Of a DNA stretch of 64,000 nt, positions 1-11,875 are shown in pieces (the first letter of the stretch is position 1; each line of letters opens with the position of its first letter). The stretch lies in assembly GCA_018398585.1 (NCBI GenBank), contig JAGTTD010000007.1:11958320-12022319 (forward strand), in the 5' to 3' direction. The DNA is from Simmondsia chinensis. Its lineage: Eukaryota; Streptophyta; Magnoliopsida; Caryophyllales; Simmondsiaceae. The position numbers and the translations under genes are program-made. The notes under the pieces are model-generated. The model saw nothing but the letters and a program-made list of their open reading frames with translations. It ran no database searches and was not told where the DNA came from.

Positions 1-620
1 AGCACGCACATCAAAAGCACACTTTAATGGATTCATCTGGAGGTTATGCGTCCTCATTCTAAAAAATGCACCCCTTAAGTCTTCCAAGTGTGTAACTTGG
101 GATTTTTGTTTGAACACAATATCATCTATATAGACTTCCATGGTCTTACCAATGAGATCATGAAAGATCATGTTCATTGCTCTTTGATAGGTGGCACCAG
201 CATCCTTCAGACAAAATGGCATAGCCACCCACTCAAACGTCCCTATTGACCTAGGACACTTGAATGACATCTTGTGGGTATCCTCTGAAGCAATCATAAC
301 ATGGTAGTACCCACAGTAGCCGTTCATGAAGGACAAGACTTCATGCCTTGAAGCTGAGTCAATTAGCATTTCAACAACAAGCATTGGGTATTCATCCTTC
401 AGGGTGGTTACATTCAGATCCCTACAGTATATGTAGAACCTGATTTGCCTTTCATTTTGATAATAGGAATAATATTTTCCAACCATTTAACATACTTGGT
501 AATCTTGATAAACTTGGCCTTTAAGAGCCTTTCAATCTCTTCCTTAACCAAATCGATAACTTGTTAGTACATTCTCCTCTAAGCTTGAATGATGGGTCTC
601 GATCTTGGCAAGATTGGAAG
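1..620 (-). pseudogene. Tat-1 reverse transcriptase fragment
   Basis: Reading the minus strand from about 600 to 1, broken frames give a Ty3/gypsy reverse transcriptase: the fingers segment with VKEEIERLLKAKFIK, then SIGTFEWVAMPF, the catalytic box EVYIDDIV (about 117-150) and MNPLKCAF near the window edge. The two catalytic aspartates of the YxDD box are present. At least one frameshift lies near 450, and the palm and thumb continue outside the window. The close match to the RT of Tat-2 (42600-43200) places it in the Tat lineage. It is not expected to be functional. Confidence 0.8.
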
Positions 621-1117
621 CCTATGCTCAACCACTGTTTTGTCTAAGCTAGGCATTTTGTGATGATCGCAAACAAAACCGTCCTTGAATTCGTGAAACA
701 AAGTTAGCTACTGCTCTATCTGCTCTTGACAGAGCAGAGCACTTAGATAGGCTGGTGTTGGACCTTCTGTCAAGTCCAAATTAACCTAGAGGAGAGGATC
801 TTGGACTTCAGCACTCAAATTCTCCATTTTGTCTAGTGCTACTCTTAAGTCAAAGAGTTCTAGCTCCTCATTTTATGCAATATTAACTTGGAAACATTGA
901 AAGGCTGCTCAGTCCAGAGCTAATCCTTAGCGTGCCAGGCTATGAGCCCTACTAGGGCTGACGAAATGGCCTCTTAAGCTATTAATGGGAGGTCTTGGCT
1001 CCTCCGCAATGGGTTCCAGTGTGCCCTGGAAATCTCCTTCTTCTAGAAGGACCCTCATGCATCCCAAGAAATCAAAGTCTTCAAACTCTACATCTAATTG
1101 ACCAACCTCAGCCTCAG
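621..1117 (-). other. Tat-1 protease-RT linker, acidic
   Basis: Between the protease and the reverse transcriptase of Tat-1. A 64-codon open stretch (927-1121, minus) is rich in Glu and Asp. It corresponds in position to the linker before RT in Tat-2 (about 42040-42600). No domain is recognised. Confidence 0.5.
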
Positions 1118-1790
1118 TCAATGGGCTATTAAGGATGGCAATCGTGTTCTAATGTTAGCCAGATTTTGGAGTGGTCCTTTTAATAACAAGGGTCCCACGG
1201 CATCTTTGTAGAATTTTGCCTCCACATAGTAAAAGCAAGTCGTGAATGGCCTGTCATCTGCTATAACAACCTCATGCTTGTCATGGTTCCAAAAGGTGAA
1301 GTGAAGAAAGGATACAATAATTGGCATGTAACCAATCCCTCCCAAGCAAAGCATTATAGCTCGAGGTAGTATCCACTACGAAGAAAGTTGTTAGCTTGCT
1401 TAAGCAACCAAATGTTTAATAAATCGGGATGACCCCTTTGGATTTAGTAGTAGCTCCAAAAAATTCATAGATTGCAACATCCTAAGTAATCAGATCATCT
1501 CGAGGTTTACCAACGACCCCCGACATATATGTAGGCAGAATGTTGATGACCGCGCCATTATCCACTAAGACCATGTTCACCAAAATGTTATATAATTTGG
1601 CATTGATGTATAGGTACTTGATGTGTTTATTGGCGGCGTTAGGCCCATCAAACATCATCTTCATTATGTCAGGTGATTCATCAGGCGATTTGAATGTTGC
1701 GGTATTAATTTTAAAAGGCAATGGGTCAGGGTTACTTATGGTGGCTGATACCTCGACCGCGAGCTCCACTTGAGGATCCTCGCCTGATGC
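1118..1790 (-). pseudogene. Tat-1 retroviral-type aspartic protease
   Basis: Two minus-strand open segments (1482-1769 and 1118-1354) give a protease-like protein with MMFDGPNAANKHIKYLYINAK, then LVDNGAVINILP carrying the active-site Asp, then an HDKHEVVIADDRPF block. Tat-2 has the same blocks at 41443-42040 (LVDNGTAINVLP; HDKYEVV region). Both copies have DNG where most retroviral proteases have DSG or DTG, so this is probably a lineage feature and not damage. A frameshift or stop separates the two segments, so the copy is dead. Confidence 0.75.
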
Positions 1791-2408
1791 TGTAACATCT
1801 CTCTCAAGTGCTTCTTAGGTGTCAATTGCCATGAACTCCAAAGGAAAGAGTAACGCAGTTCAAACATCAACTTTTTTTGGGAGCATCCCAAATTGTATCT
1901 GGATCCCTTGGTGTGTTCCCTTTTCCTTGCTGATAATCATTGGTGTATCTTGGTCTTGGCATTGAAGATTGCCATTCATTGGTCTATCCTGCTCTAGAGC
2001 TTGGTCCTCTAGATCAACCCCTGGGGTTTGAGACCCCTCTATTGGTTGGGGAAGTCATCCTCGTGGAAATTCATACCATGTTTCATTAACCCAGCCTAAA
2101 GGTTCCACTAAGTAGATGCTGAAAGGGAAGTACTCCTCCTCGTCCTCAACTGCTCCCTGAGCTAGGGAATTCTTGGCAAGTTGATCCCACCAAGACTCTC
2201 GCCCTGCAGAGGATGAGAGGCAAGTTGATCCCAACAAGACTCTTGCGGACTCTAGCTTCCTATTGAGAGAGCCTAATTAAGCAAGTATTAAGCAAAGTAC
2301 TTCGCTGACCTAGCTTCTTTTGCACTTGGCTCCTCTTTTGAGTTCTAAGGCTAGAGGGAATAACCTCCCCTAGTCTGAGGTGATTGCTTCTTCAGACATT
2401 ACCAAATC
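1791..2408 (-). other. Tat-1 region between gag and protease
   Basis: Minus-strand Tat-1 sequence just left of the SIRE insertion. Only short open stretches are seen (for example 2055-2237), with no recognised domain. It ends with aaatc (2404-2408), the left TSD copy of the SIRE insertion. Confidence 0.5.
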
Positions 2409-3831
2409 TAAAGGTCAAAAGAGCAACCTAAGAGGGGGGTGAATTAGGTTCTTTAGTAATAAATGTAAAATTTAAATTTATGAACCAAAAATTTAATTAG
2501 AAGCCAAGCAATAAACACAAAATGAAAAAGATAAATACAAAAACAAAAGGGAATCACAAAGATTTTTACAGTGGTTCACTTCTAACCCGAAAGCTAGTCC
2601 ACTTCTCAAGTGACTACCCATGGTCACTTGAGCCTTTAACTAAGGTCGATGATTCTTTTTAAAAACAGGCTCATGATCCAACCTCTACAACCGGTCCTTT
2701 TGTACGTGAGCTCAAGGCCCAACCTTTTACAACCGATCCTTTTGTAATCGTAGGCTAAGGATCCAATTTTTGCAATAGAATAAATTAGAATAAAGCAATG
2801 GAAGAATTAAAGCACTCAAATTAGAATATAAGAGTGAATTGACACTTGATCAAGCTTATCCAAAGCTAAGGATATGCCAATTATGCTCAATGTTCAACAA
2901 TAAGAGAATAAGTGATGCTCAAATAAAAGCTTTAAAACAAAACTTAAAAACAAATCAGTAAAGCGCAAGTATGTAAGAGAACGTTTTATCAAAGAATGCT
3001 TAGAGTATTGGATGATTTGAACCAAAGATTTAAGCCCTATTTATAGCCAAACGAGGGCCTAGGATATGTTTAAATTGTTGTAAAAAAGATTAAGAAAGAA
3101 ATAAGCTAATTAATTTGATTGATTAATGGGATTGATTACTAATTTAACCAATTAATTTGATTGATTGAATCATTTCCAAATTAGCTAAAGTTTTTGAATT
3201 AATTTGATTGATTAATAGGATTGATTAGTAATTTAGATAATTTATTTGATTGATTGAGTCATTTCTAAATTACCTAAAATTTTTGAATTAATTTCCCACT
3301 TTGTTTTGATTTTGAATATTTGATTGCACAAATCAAGCTAAATCAACACCTATTTAATTTTTATTTTAATTGATTTGATCCTATTTTTCAAAATATCAAT
3401 CTTGAAAAATATTTTAATTGAAAGGCTAGATTGGTTTAAATTTTGACTTGAATATTTTTTAAATAAAATTTAAAAATCAATTTTCAAAAAATATTTCAAA
3501 AATATTTTTGTTAGAGCATCACTTATCAATATTGAGACTTGAACTCAATTGATATGTCCCTATCCTCAGTCCTAGACAATAAAAATAAATAACTTTAAGG
3601 CGCTTGGACTCGGATCACGTTCTCTTCAATTTGGATGAATCTTCTCTTCAACTTTGATATCTTTTCCTCTTAATTCATCATCTTAGAAAGCTTCATATCA
3701 ACATGATTAACCTTGATTTTCCTAGCTTTCTTATGAGTCACTTAGAAACAAGATTAGAGTAATTTAAACACTATGACTCACTAAATGGTTGTTATCATCA
3801 AATTGCAATATAAATGACTTTAGGGCCAACA
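2409..3831 (-). repeat. SIRE 3' LTR (1423 bp)
   Basis: Matches 9516-10910 along its length. In minus orientation it starts TGTTGGCCC at 3831. It contains an AT-rich, roughly 100-bp unit based on ttgattgatt, present twice (about 3105-3290). The right LTR has one full unit and one shortened unit. Confidence 0.92.
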
Positions 3832-3847
3832 ATCTCCCCCTTTTTGC
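3832..3847 (-). other. SIRE polypurine tract
   Basis: The minus strand reads agcaaaaagggggagat directly before the 3' LTR start TGTTGG. This is the expected PPT that primes plus-strand DNA synthesis and it fixes the orientation of the element. Confidence 0.85.
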
Positions 3848-4640
3848 TAATGACAAATATTTGGTGTTTTACTCTTGAAAATATAAGAGTAAAAGTGTAG
3901 AAAATACCATATAAGTGTGTGCATTAAGATATAGTCTAAAGATGCAATATAGGAACCATAAAAGCTCCCCCTCAGTTGATGCATTATTGAAATCATACAT
4001 AACATCATCGTTATTTTTAACATTGTGCATTTAAGGGGTTAGATGTTCAATTATCTTACGCCTAGCATAGCACAATTAAGCATCAATATAAATCAACTAA
4101 ACACCAATTTTTCACCTCCTTTGTCATCAACAAAAAGCATTAGAGAAAGGACGAACAAAATGACAAGAAGAGCATGTATAGTCACAAGGAAAAAGAGTAA
4201 ACATTTAAATTGCATAATGTAAAGTAAAAAGTTGTACACGATAAAAATGTGGCTCCAAATTTTAAAAGAAGAAAAGAAAATAAGTCTATGGAGTGGGAGT
4301 CAAAATTTTTTTTTTTTAATTTAGATATTTGTTCGAAATTGTTTCAATTATTTATAGCAAATTTAGAGATTTGTTGTCGATCAAAAAAAAAATTTAGAGA
4401 TTTGGTCAAAATTGTTCAAGAAAAATATAGAGATTTGTTCATAACAAATTTTGAGAATACTCTTTGTTTTTAGGGGTTGAGTTTTTTTGTGTGAATTTTT
4501 TTCCTTTTTAAAATAAAATACATTTTTTTATAAAGAAAAATGGTCCAAGTTCCTACATCCCTGAGTTGGATAAGAATACTTGGTCTGTTGGAGCTCTTTT
4601 ATATTGAGTATTAAAACTCAATGTTAAATGCAAGAGATCA
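3848..4640 (-). other. SIRE 3' non-coding region
   Basis: About 0.8 kb between the end of RNase H and the PPT. It is AT-rich with runs of T or A and short similar pieces based on atttagagatttg (4330-4450). Some SIRE elements have an envelope-like gene here, but no such reading frame is visible. Confidence 0.6.
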
Positions 4641-6268
4641 AAATCAAGAAGTCAAGTTGCACATGCCAATTCTAGTTCTAATATCACAAAAAATTTCTTC
4701 GCCTAGAGGTTTAGTGAAAATGTCCGCTAATTTATCATTGGAGGGAACAAATTTCACAATGACATCTACTTTAAGTACGTGATCACGAATGAAATAATAT
4801 CTAGCCCCAATATGCTTTGTCCTTGAATGTTGAGCAGGGTTTTTAATTAATCATATAGCACTAACATTATGGGAGCTTGGTCAATATGAATGCCATAGTC
4901 ATTTAATTGACGCATTGACCACTACATTTAAGCACAACAACTTCTACATGCAACATATTCGACCTCGGCAGTGGATAAAGCAACGGAATTTTGCTTTTTG
5001 CTAAACCATGACACCAATGCATGACCAAGAAATTGACAAGTACCACTAGTCGATTTTCGGTCCACTATTCGGCAAAATCCGCATCACTTTATCCAACTAA
5101 ATCAAAGAAATCACAATTAGGGTAGAATATGCCTAAGGTAGGAGTACCAACTAGGTATCAAAGTACTCTTTTCACGCCACAAAAATGTGATTCCTTAGGA
5201 CATGCTTGAAATCTAGCACATAAACATACACTGAACAATATATCAGGCCTACTAGCAGTGAGGTAAAGAAGGGATCCGATCATAACTCGATATAGATATT
5301 GGTCCACTTTTTTACCTTTTTCATCCAAATCTAACTTCAGAGTTGAGCTCATTGGTGTTGCTATTGCCTTGGAATTTTCCAAGCCAAATTTCTTAAGCAA
5401 TTCCTTGATGTACTTGGCTTGGTTAATGAAGATTCCTTCCTTGCCTTGCTTGATTTGCAATCCAAGGAAGTAGTTGAGTTCTCTCATCATACTCATTTCG
5501 AATTCCCTACTCATAAGATTTGAAAATTCTTTCTAAAGAGATGGATTAGTAGCACCAAACACTATATCATCAACATAAATTTGTGCAATAAGAATGTCAT
5601 GTCTAGAATGTTTGATAAAAAGTGAGGTGTCAACCTTTCTTCTTGAAAATCCATTTTGCATTAAAAAAGAACTCAATCTCTCATACCAAGCTCTAGGAGC
5701 TTGTTTCAATCCATTGATAGCCTTTTTGAGTTTAAAGACATGGTTGGGGAATTTGTTATCCTCAAATCTGGGTGGTTGTTCAACATAAACTTCTTCTTCA
5801 ATGAGACCATTTAAAAATGCACTTTTTGCATGCATTTGAAAAAAGTTTGAAATCTTTAAATAAAGAAAATGAACATAAGAATCTAATAGCTTCTAGCCTA
5901 GCAACAAGAGCAAAGGTTTCCTCATAGTCTATACCTTCTTCTTGATTATAACTTTTAGCTACTAACCTTGCCTTATTTCTTATCACGTTACCTTCCTCAT
6001 CCTTCTTGTTGCAGTAGACCCACTTGGTACTTATGACTTGATGATCTTGGGGTCTATCCACAAGTTCCAGTACATCACTTCTCTTGAATTGGTTGAGCTC
6101 TTCCTCCATTGCCATTATCCAATTTGCATCATTAAGAGCTTCTTTTATGTTTTTGGGTTCTTCAAGAGAGATGAATGCAGCTAAATAACAATATTTGGTT
6201 AATGCATGCCCTGTTTTTACACCTTGAGAGGAATCACCAATGATTTGACTTATTAGGTGATCCTTCAA
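4640..6268 (-). pseudogene. SIRE reverse transcriptase and RNase H
   Basis: Three open segments on the minus strand (6268-5798, 5835-5533, 5514-5158) form a copia [15 protein letters not shown] and TKWVY at the start, [16 protein letters not shown], the catalytic YVDDIVFG, then LNYFLGLQIKQ and IGSLLYLTASRPD. RNase H follows in broken frames down to about 4640. Its tail NDKLADIFTKPL is readable at about 4695-4735. The YVDD catalytic residues are intact, but frameshifts near 5800 and 5520 and many stops in RNase H make the gene dead. Confidence 0.88.
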
Positions 6269-7190
6269 GTATTTCCAATTTCGCGGTAAGTCTTCCTCTT
6301 TGGTTATCTACTTTTGGTTCATCCATTGGAGCTTTAAGTGTATCTTTTTCTAACTCCTCGGATGAGTGTATGATGTTCATTGTTTTAATTATTATATAAT
6401 CATCATTGCAAGGAGTTCTAGAGAGCAAGACATCATATTCATCAAAGACCACATGTATAGACTCTTCTACAACCTTTGTCTTTTTATTATAGACTCTACA
6501 TGCTTTGCTTGTTAGGGAGTATCCAATGAAAATACCTTCATCAACTCGCAAATCAAATTTACCAAGATTCGTTTTTCCATTATTGTGAAGGAAGCATTTG
6601 CACCCGAAAGGTTTAAAATATGCAATGTTTGGTTTTCTACCTTTATAAAGTTCATATAGTGTTTTCTTCAAAATTGATCTTATTAAAGCTTGATTTAAGA
6701 TGTAGCAAGCGGTATTAACGGCTTTGGCCCAAAATGATTTAGGCAATTTGTTTTTATAAATCATGGTTCTTGCCATTTCTTCAAGTGTTCTATTTTTCCT
6801 TTTAACCACTCCATTTTGTTGAGGAGTTCTAGGTGCCAAAAAATTGTGGTCAATTCTAAAGTAATCACTATAATTTTCAAATTCATCATTTTCAAATTCC
6901 TTTCCATGATCACTTCTAACCAAAATAATTTTTAAATTGTTCTCATTTTGCACCTTTTTGCAAAAATTTTCAAATTTATCAAATGCTTCACTCTTATAAT
7001 AAAGGAATAAGACCCAAGTAAAACGGGAGTAATAATCAACAATTACAAGTCCATATCACTTTCCACCAAGGCTCAAATGACGAGTAAGACCAAACAAGTC
7101 TATATGTAAAAGTCCAAGATGCCTTGATGTTGAAACTACATTCTTTGGTTCGAATGAAGATTTAGTTTGTTTGCATTATTGACATGCATC
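6234..7190 (-). pseudogene. SIRE integrase, catalytic Glu replaced by Lys
   Basis: Integrase core on the minus strand, with the open part at 6953-6234. The first Asp lies in LHIDLFGLT (upstream, broken frame) and the second in VRSDHGKEF. The third catalytic position, normally Glu in the QQNGVVERKNR block, reads QQNGVVKRKNR (codon AAA near 6808). The C-terminal part contains GCKCFLHNN and EGIFIGYS, usual for copia. Stops occur between 6960 and 7190. The Glu-to-Lys change alone should abolish strand transfer. Confidence 0.85.
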
Positions 7191-7700
7191 TCAAATATGA
7201 TCTTTTTCAAATTTTAGCTTTGGTAATCCTCTAACAAGATCATTTTTTAAAAGTTTTGAAATCAAATCCATACTAACATGTCCAAATCTTATATGCCAAA
7301 TCCAATGATCATTTTCATTCAAGACACTAGAACATTTTAGTGAATCTACACAATCAAGATCAATTGTATAAACATTTTCACATCGAAGACCAACAATCAA
7401 AATCTCATTTGTTTTAGCATGTTTAACTATGCATCTAGATGATTCAAAGTTCACACAATAACCTTTATCAAATAATTGACTAATGCTTAGCAAATTGTGC
7501 TTAGGACCTTCCACAAGTAGGACATCTTCCATGCAAGAAGAAGAGTTAGAAGCAATGTTACCGATACCGATTACTTTTCCTTTCATGTTGTCACCAATAG
7601 TGACATTTCCTTTTCTTGGCAGTGGAGAAGTGAACTTAGATTTATCTCCGGTCATGTGCCTTAAGCAACCACTATCCAAGTACCATTTTTGGTTTTTGCT
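7191..7700 (-). pseudogene. SIRE protease and GAG-pre-integrase domain
   Basis: A 162-codon open segment on the minus strand begins MDSGCLRHMTGD, which contains the copia aspartic protease active site (DSG). It continues through LLSISQLFDKGYCVNF to the pre-integrase zinc region with HIRFGHVSMDLISKL. The catalytic DSG is intact. It lies between gag and integrase as expected for copia. A TGG codon and related reading suggest that the frame extends upstream towards 7700, where it joins gag through stops. Confidence 0.85.
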
Positions 7701-9455
7701 TTAAATTTTCATACACACCTACCACAATTCAAACACTGTTAGGTACCCAAATTTTCTTGGGTCCTTTGTTGTTATCCTTTACATTAGGTGGTTGAGATCT
7801 TTTTGGGAACCAAACCATCTTTGTCCATCTCACATTCCTTTTGAAAGGACATTGGTACATGATGTGCCCATGGTCACCACAATAATTGCATATTATAGTG
7901 TTTGTTGGAGGTAACGAGGCTTTAACAAAAAGAACATTCAAATTTTTCTTTTGAACATTTCCATTATAGCCTATTCCTTCTTTGTTATAAACCGGTTTTG
8001 GAGATGCAAGAATGTTGTCAATTGTTTCTTGTCCTTTGAAAAATTTGCTTGAGATTTTCAAAAGTTCTTCCATTCTTTCTTTTAAATACTCATCTTCCTT
8101 CAAAAGTGATTCGTCTTCCTTGCATTTTCCTTTTTCATTTTCCTTTAAAATATGAAGTGTTTCTTTTAAGGATTGCTTCTCATTGGTTAACTTCATGATA
8201 TCATTGTTTAAAGACTCGTTCTTTTTCTTTAGAAATTCATTTTCAAGTTCAAGCAATAAATGTTGTTTTGAATCTTTTTCCAATCCCGTCTTTTCAAGAC
8301 CCTTTACAAAAGCATTGTGTCGTTTTTTCAATTTTTATATTTCGCATACAATTCTTGAAAACCAACAAGTTCATCATATGATAGATAAGTTACCTCATCT
8401 TCTTCAATGCTATAATCGTCAATAGCCATGACACAAAAGGTAGCTACTTCCTCTTCACTTTCTTCATCGGAATCATCATCGCTATCTCCCCAAGCCGCAA
8501 ATGCTTTCTTTCGTTCTTCCTTTTTGTCCTTCTTTTTGAACTTGTTGAAGAATTTCTTATTTTTAAGCTTTGGACAATCTCTCTTGAGATGTCTGATTTC
8601 TCCACACTCATAGCAAGTTGGTTCATCTTTGGAGTAGGATGACCCCTTTTTAAAGTTTTTTTAAACCTTTTCTTTTCAAGACGTTTGTAAAACCTTTTTG
8701 CCAACATAACAACTTCATGATCACTTTTGTCACTTTCATCACTTAGAGATGATTTAAATGCTATGTCTTTACTTTTCTTTTGTTTTTCTTCTTCTTTAAA
8801 TTCATCCAAGTCAATCTCATGGGTCATGAGATTTCCAATTAGTTGATTAAGTTTATAAGTTGAGAGGTTATAAGCTTCTCGAGTGGCGGTAACTTTGCCT
8901 TGCCATGAAATGGGAAGACATCTAAGGATTTTACTAACTTGCTCCTTATTTGAATATATTTTTTTCAGGATTTTGGAGTTTTTTAGTAATATTGGAAAAT
9001 CTAGTGTACATCTCTTTTATTGATTCCTCTGGTTTCATTTTGAAAAGTTCGTAAGCTCTTACCAACGTGTTTATTTTTTAAGACTTTACTTCATCCGTAT
9101 CTTCATAGGTGACCTCTAGCTTGTCCCAAATATCTTTGCCGATTGACAACCGAACACATGAGTGAAGACATTTGGAACAATAGCACACAATAGTTGATAA
9201 TGAGCTTTTGCATCTTTTGCAAGTTTTTCTTTATCATCTTGCATAAGCTCATTTTCCTATTTTTCAATTGTTTTCTCACCTTGTTTCTTTGAAGATACAT
9301 AATCACCATTTTTTCGTTATAAGCCATAAATCAAAATCAATAGATGTAATGTAAAGTCTCATTCTAAGCTTCCAATATGGGAAATTTTTCCCATCAAAAA
9401 GAGGAGGCTTGTTGGTCGATTGACCCTCGGTTAAGATCGGAGTGAAGGTTGACAT
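7701..9455 (-). pseudogene. SIRE gag with two zinc knuckles
   Basis: The probable start is the ATG at 9455-9453 (minus), giving MSTFTPILTEGQS, then KNFPYWKLRMRLYI, the usual start of a copia Gag (DUF4219/UBN2 type). Further on a CCHC knuckle reads CYECGEIRHLKRDCP (about 8575-8620) and a second reads CNYCGDHGHIMYQCP (about 7845-7895). A Lys- and Glu-rich coiled region lies between them (8331-7930). Gag would coat the RNA in virus-like particles. The frame is broken several times (about 9330, 9100, 8830, 8335). Confidence 0.85.
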
Positions 9456-9494
9456 AGGATCACTCTAAGGTTGTTAAACCTGAAAAAAGATTAG

Positions 9495-9515
9495 AGTACT
9501 AGTTCTTATACCTAT
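9495..9515 (-). other. SIRE primer binding site, probably initiator Met tRNA
   Basis: Just inside the 5' LTR the minus strand reads ataggtataagaactagtac. The stretch ggtataagaac resembles the common plant PBS tggtatcagagc with a few changes. Confidence 0.6.
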
Positions 9516-10910
9516 TGAAGGTCCAAAGAGTAACCTAAGGGGGAGGGGGTGAATTAGATTCTTTAGTGATAAATGTAAAATTTAAATTTATGAACCAAAA
9601 CTTTAATTAAAAGCTAAACAATAAATACGAAATGAAAAAGATAAAGACAAAATAAAAGAGATGCACAAAGATTTTTATAGTGGTCCAATTCCAACCCGAA
9701 AGCTAGTCCACTTATCAAGTGACTACTCTTAGTCACTTCAGCCTTTAACTAAAGTCGATGATTCTTTTTAAAAACAGGCTCAGGATCCATCCTTTTCAAC
9801 CAGCCTTTTTGTACGTAAGCTCAAGACCTAACCTTTTACAATCGATCTTTTCTTAACCATAGCCTAAGGATCCAACCTTTGTAATAGAATAAATTAGAAT
9901 AAAGCAAAATGGAAGAATTAAAGCACTCAAATTCTTCACTCTTTTAAGAGTGAATTAACACTTGATCAAGCTTAGCCAAAGCTAAGGATATGCCAATTAT
10001 GCTCAATGATCAACAATAAGAGAACAAGTGATACTCAAATAAAAGCTTTAAAACAAAACTTAAAAACAAACCGTTAAGGCGCAAGTATGTAAGAGAACTT
10101 TTTATCGAAAAATGCTTAGAGAGCATTGGATGATTTGAACCAAAGCATTCAAGCCTTATTTATAGGCAAATGAGGGCCTCAGAGATGTTTAAATTGTTTT
10201 AAAAAAAAATTAAGAAAGAAATTAGCTAATTAATTTGATTGATTGATGGGATTGATTACTAATTTAACTAATTAATTTGATTGATTGAACCATTTTTAAA
10301 TTAGCTAAAGTTTTTGAATTAATTTGATTGATGGAGTCATTTCTAAATTACCTAAAATTTTTGAATTAATTTCCCACTTTGTTTTGATTTTAAATATTTT
10401 ATTGAAAAAATCAATCTAAATCAACACCCATTTAATTTTTATCTTAATTGATTTGATCATGTTTTTCAAAATACCAATCTTGAAAAATATTTTAATTGAA
10501 AGGCTAGATTGGTTTAAATATTGATTTGAATATTTTTCAAATAAAATTTAAAAATTAATTTTCAAAAAATATTTTAAATATATTTTTATTAGAGCATCAC
10601 TTATTAATATTGAGACTTGGACTCAATTGATATATTCCTATCCTAAGTCCTAGACAATAAAAATAAGTAACTTTAAGGCACTTGGACTAAGATCACGTTC
10701 TCTTCAATTTGGATGAATCTTCTCTTCAACTTTGATCTCTTTTCCTCTTGATTCATCATCTTAGCAAGCTTCATATCAATATGATTAACCTTGATTTTTC
10801 TAGCTTTGTTATGAGTCACTTAGAAACAAGATTAGAGCAATTAAAACACTATGACTCTCTAAATGGTTATTATCGTCAAAATTACAATATAAATGGCTTT
10901 AGGGTCAATA
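9516..10910 (-). repeat. SIRE 5' LTR (1395 bp)
   Basis: Pairs with 2409-3831. It begins tgaaggtcc on the plus strand and ends gggtcaata, where the minus-strand TG start has mutated to TA. It lacks about 45 bp of the second ttgattgatt-rich unit found in the other LTR. Confidence 0.92.
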
Positions 10911-10915
10911 AAATT

Positions 10916-11870
10916 AGAATACAGAAGGTTGGTGTCCTGACTGTCGTGGTGCTTAACCAGTTCCCTTTTCTAGTAGCTGGTCATTTGGATTTTTCTTTGG
11001 ATGCCTAGTTCTCATGACGATGTGGGTCTTTGAAGTAAGATCACGAGGAGGTCCTGTTAGTGGTGTTTTTGTCAAGATAGCTAATTTCTTTTTTGCGTAA
11101 AGACTCAACTTCATCATTTCTGACACTGACTTGTGACCACAACCCCTGCAGAGGTCATGCGTGAAGCATAAGAGTTTCTTTTACGCCTGTTTCTTAGATA
11201 CGAAGACTGTTTGCCAGTGGTCATCAGCAAGATTGCCCATGGCTAACTCTGCTTCCTTAGAGAGAAGAATAATACCTTCTTCTAATTGCTTCTTTAAGAA
11301 TTTTATGAACATAACACATCTGTGTTTAGAATGTTTACCTGTGATGTGCCATTTGTAGTAATCCTCTGGCAATCTCAACGTGGTTCTAGGGATCCTAGGG
11401 GTTCTAGATTCTAGCAGTCAGTCAAATAAAGCATTGGCCACGACCAGCCTGTCTTTGTCCATATCCATCCTACATAAAGAGCTGCCATTAGTTTGGTTGT
11501 TACGGGAATCTTGAGGCTTTGCTACCTCAACTATATTAACTTAGAAAGGACTAGGGAAGGGGTCTTTATCAACCCCCCATTTTCCTCTTCCTGGGAAGAT
11601 TAATTTCCTTGCTTCTATGGCATCCTAAACCACGTTCCTGAAGATGACACAGGTCATAGTTAAATGGGTCAGTGAATCGTGCCATTTACAGTAGAACTTG
11701 CACCTTTTAGAATTAGGGTCAAGCTTTCTATGTTTATCCTAATATGTAGTTTATTATTTTCCTCAAGCTAATCAAATATTACATCGGCTCTTGAGAGGTC
11801 AAATGAGTACTTTCTCAAGTCTTAGGATTGATAAGACTTGGGCAAGGTTGGGATAGTTGGTCGCTTGAGG
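10916..11870 (-). pseudogene. Tat-1 gag C-terminal region with duplicated YH-type motif
   Basis: On the minus strand two copies of the Tat/Ogre Gag motif of the form (F/Y)xKWHxxxxHxxxxCxxF can be read: CKWHDSLTHLTMTC (about 11700-11660) and YKWHITGKHSKHRC within 11378-11181. Tat-2 has a related motif at about 33930-33990 (YWHITELHPTNKC). The segment ends at ctttg (11871-11875), the TSD of element F. No CCHC knuckle is seen. Stops interrupt the frame. Confidence 0.7.
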
Positions 11871-11875
11871 CTTTG

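Larger units (their letters stand above)
2409..10910 (-). mobile_element. SIRE/Maximus-type Ty1/copia retrotransposon, full length, inserted in Tat-1
   Basis: An 8.5 kb element with paired LTRs (2409-3831 and 9516-10910), a minus-strand PPT beside the left LTR, a PBS-like site beside the right LTR, and gag, protease, integrase, reverse transcriptase and RNase H in copia order on the minus strand. Flanks aaatc (2404-2408) and aaatt (10911-10915) look like a 5-bp TSD with one change. Minus-strand Tat-1 sequence lies on both sides. The wording of RT (LNYFLGLQIKQ, YLTASRPDILFSVCLCARFQ) is characteristic of the SIRE/Maximus lineage. All genes carry stops or shifts. Confidence 0.92.

Noticed and set aside
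4249..4473. Small plus-strand frame in SIRE 3' region
   Set aside because: Low-complexity A/T-rich sequence with short repeats, no domain, opposite to the element's genes.
3848..4640. Envelope-like gene of SIRE
   Set aside because: No open frame of useful length, signal peptide or membrane segment on the minus strand.
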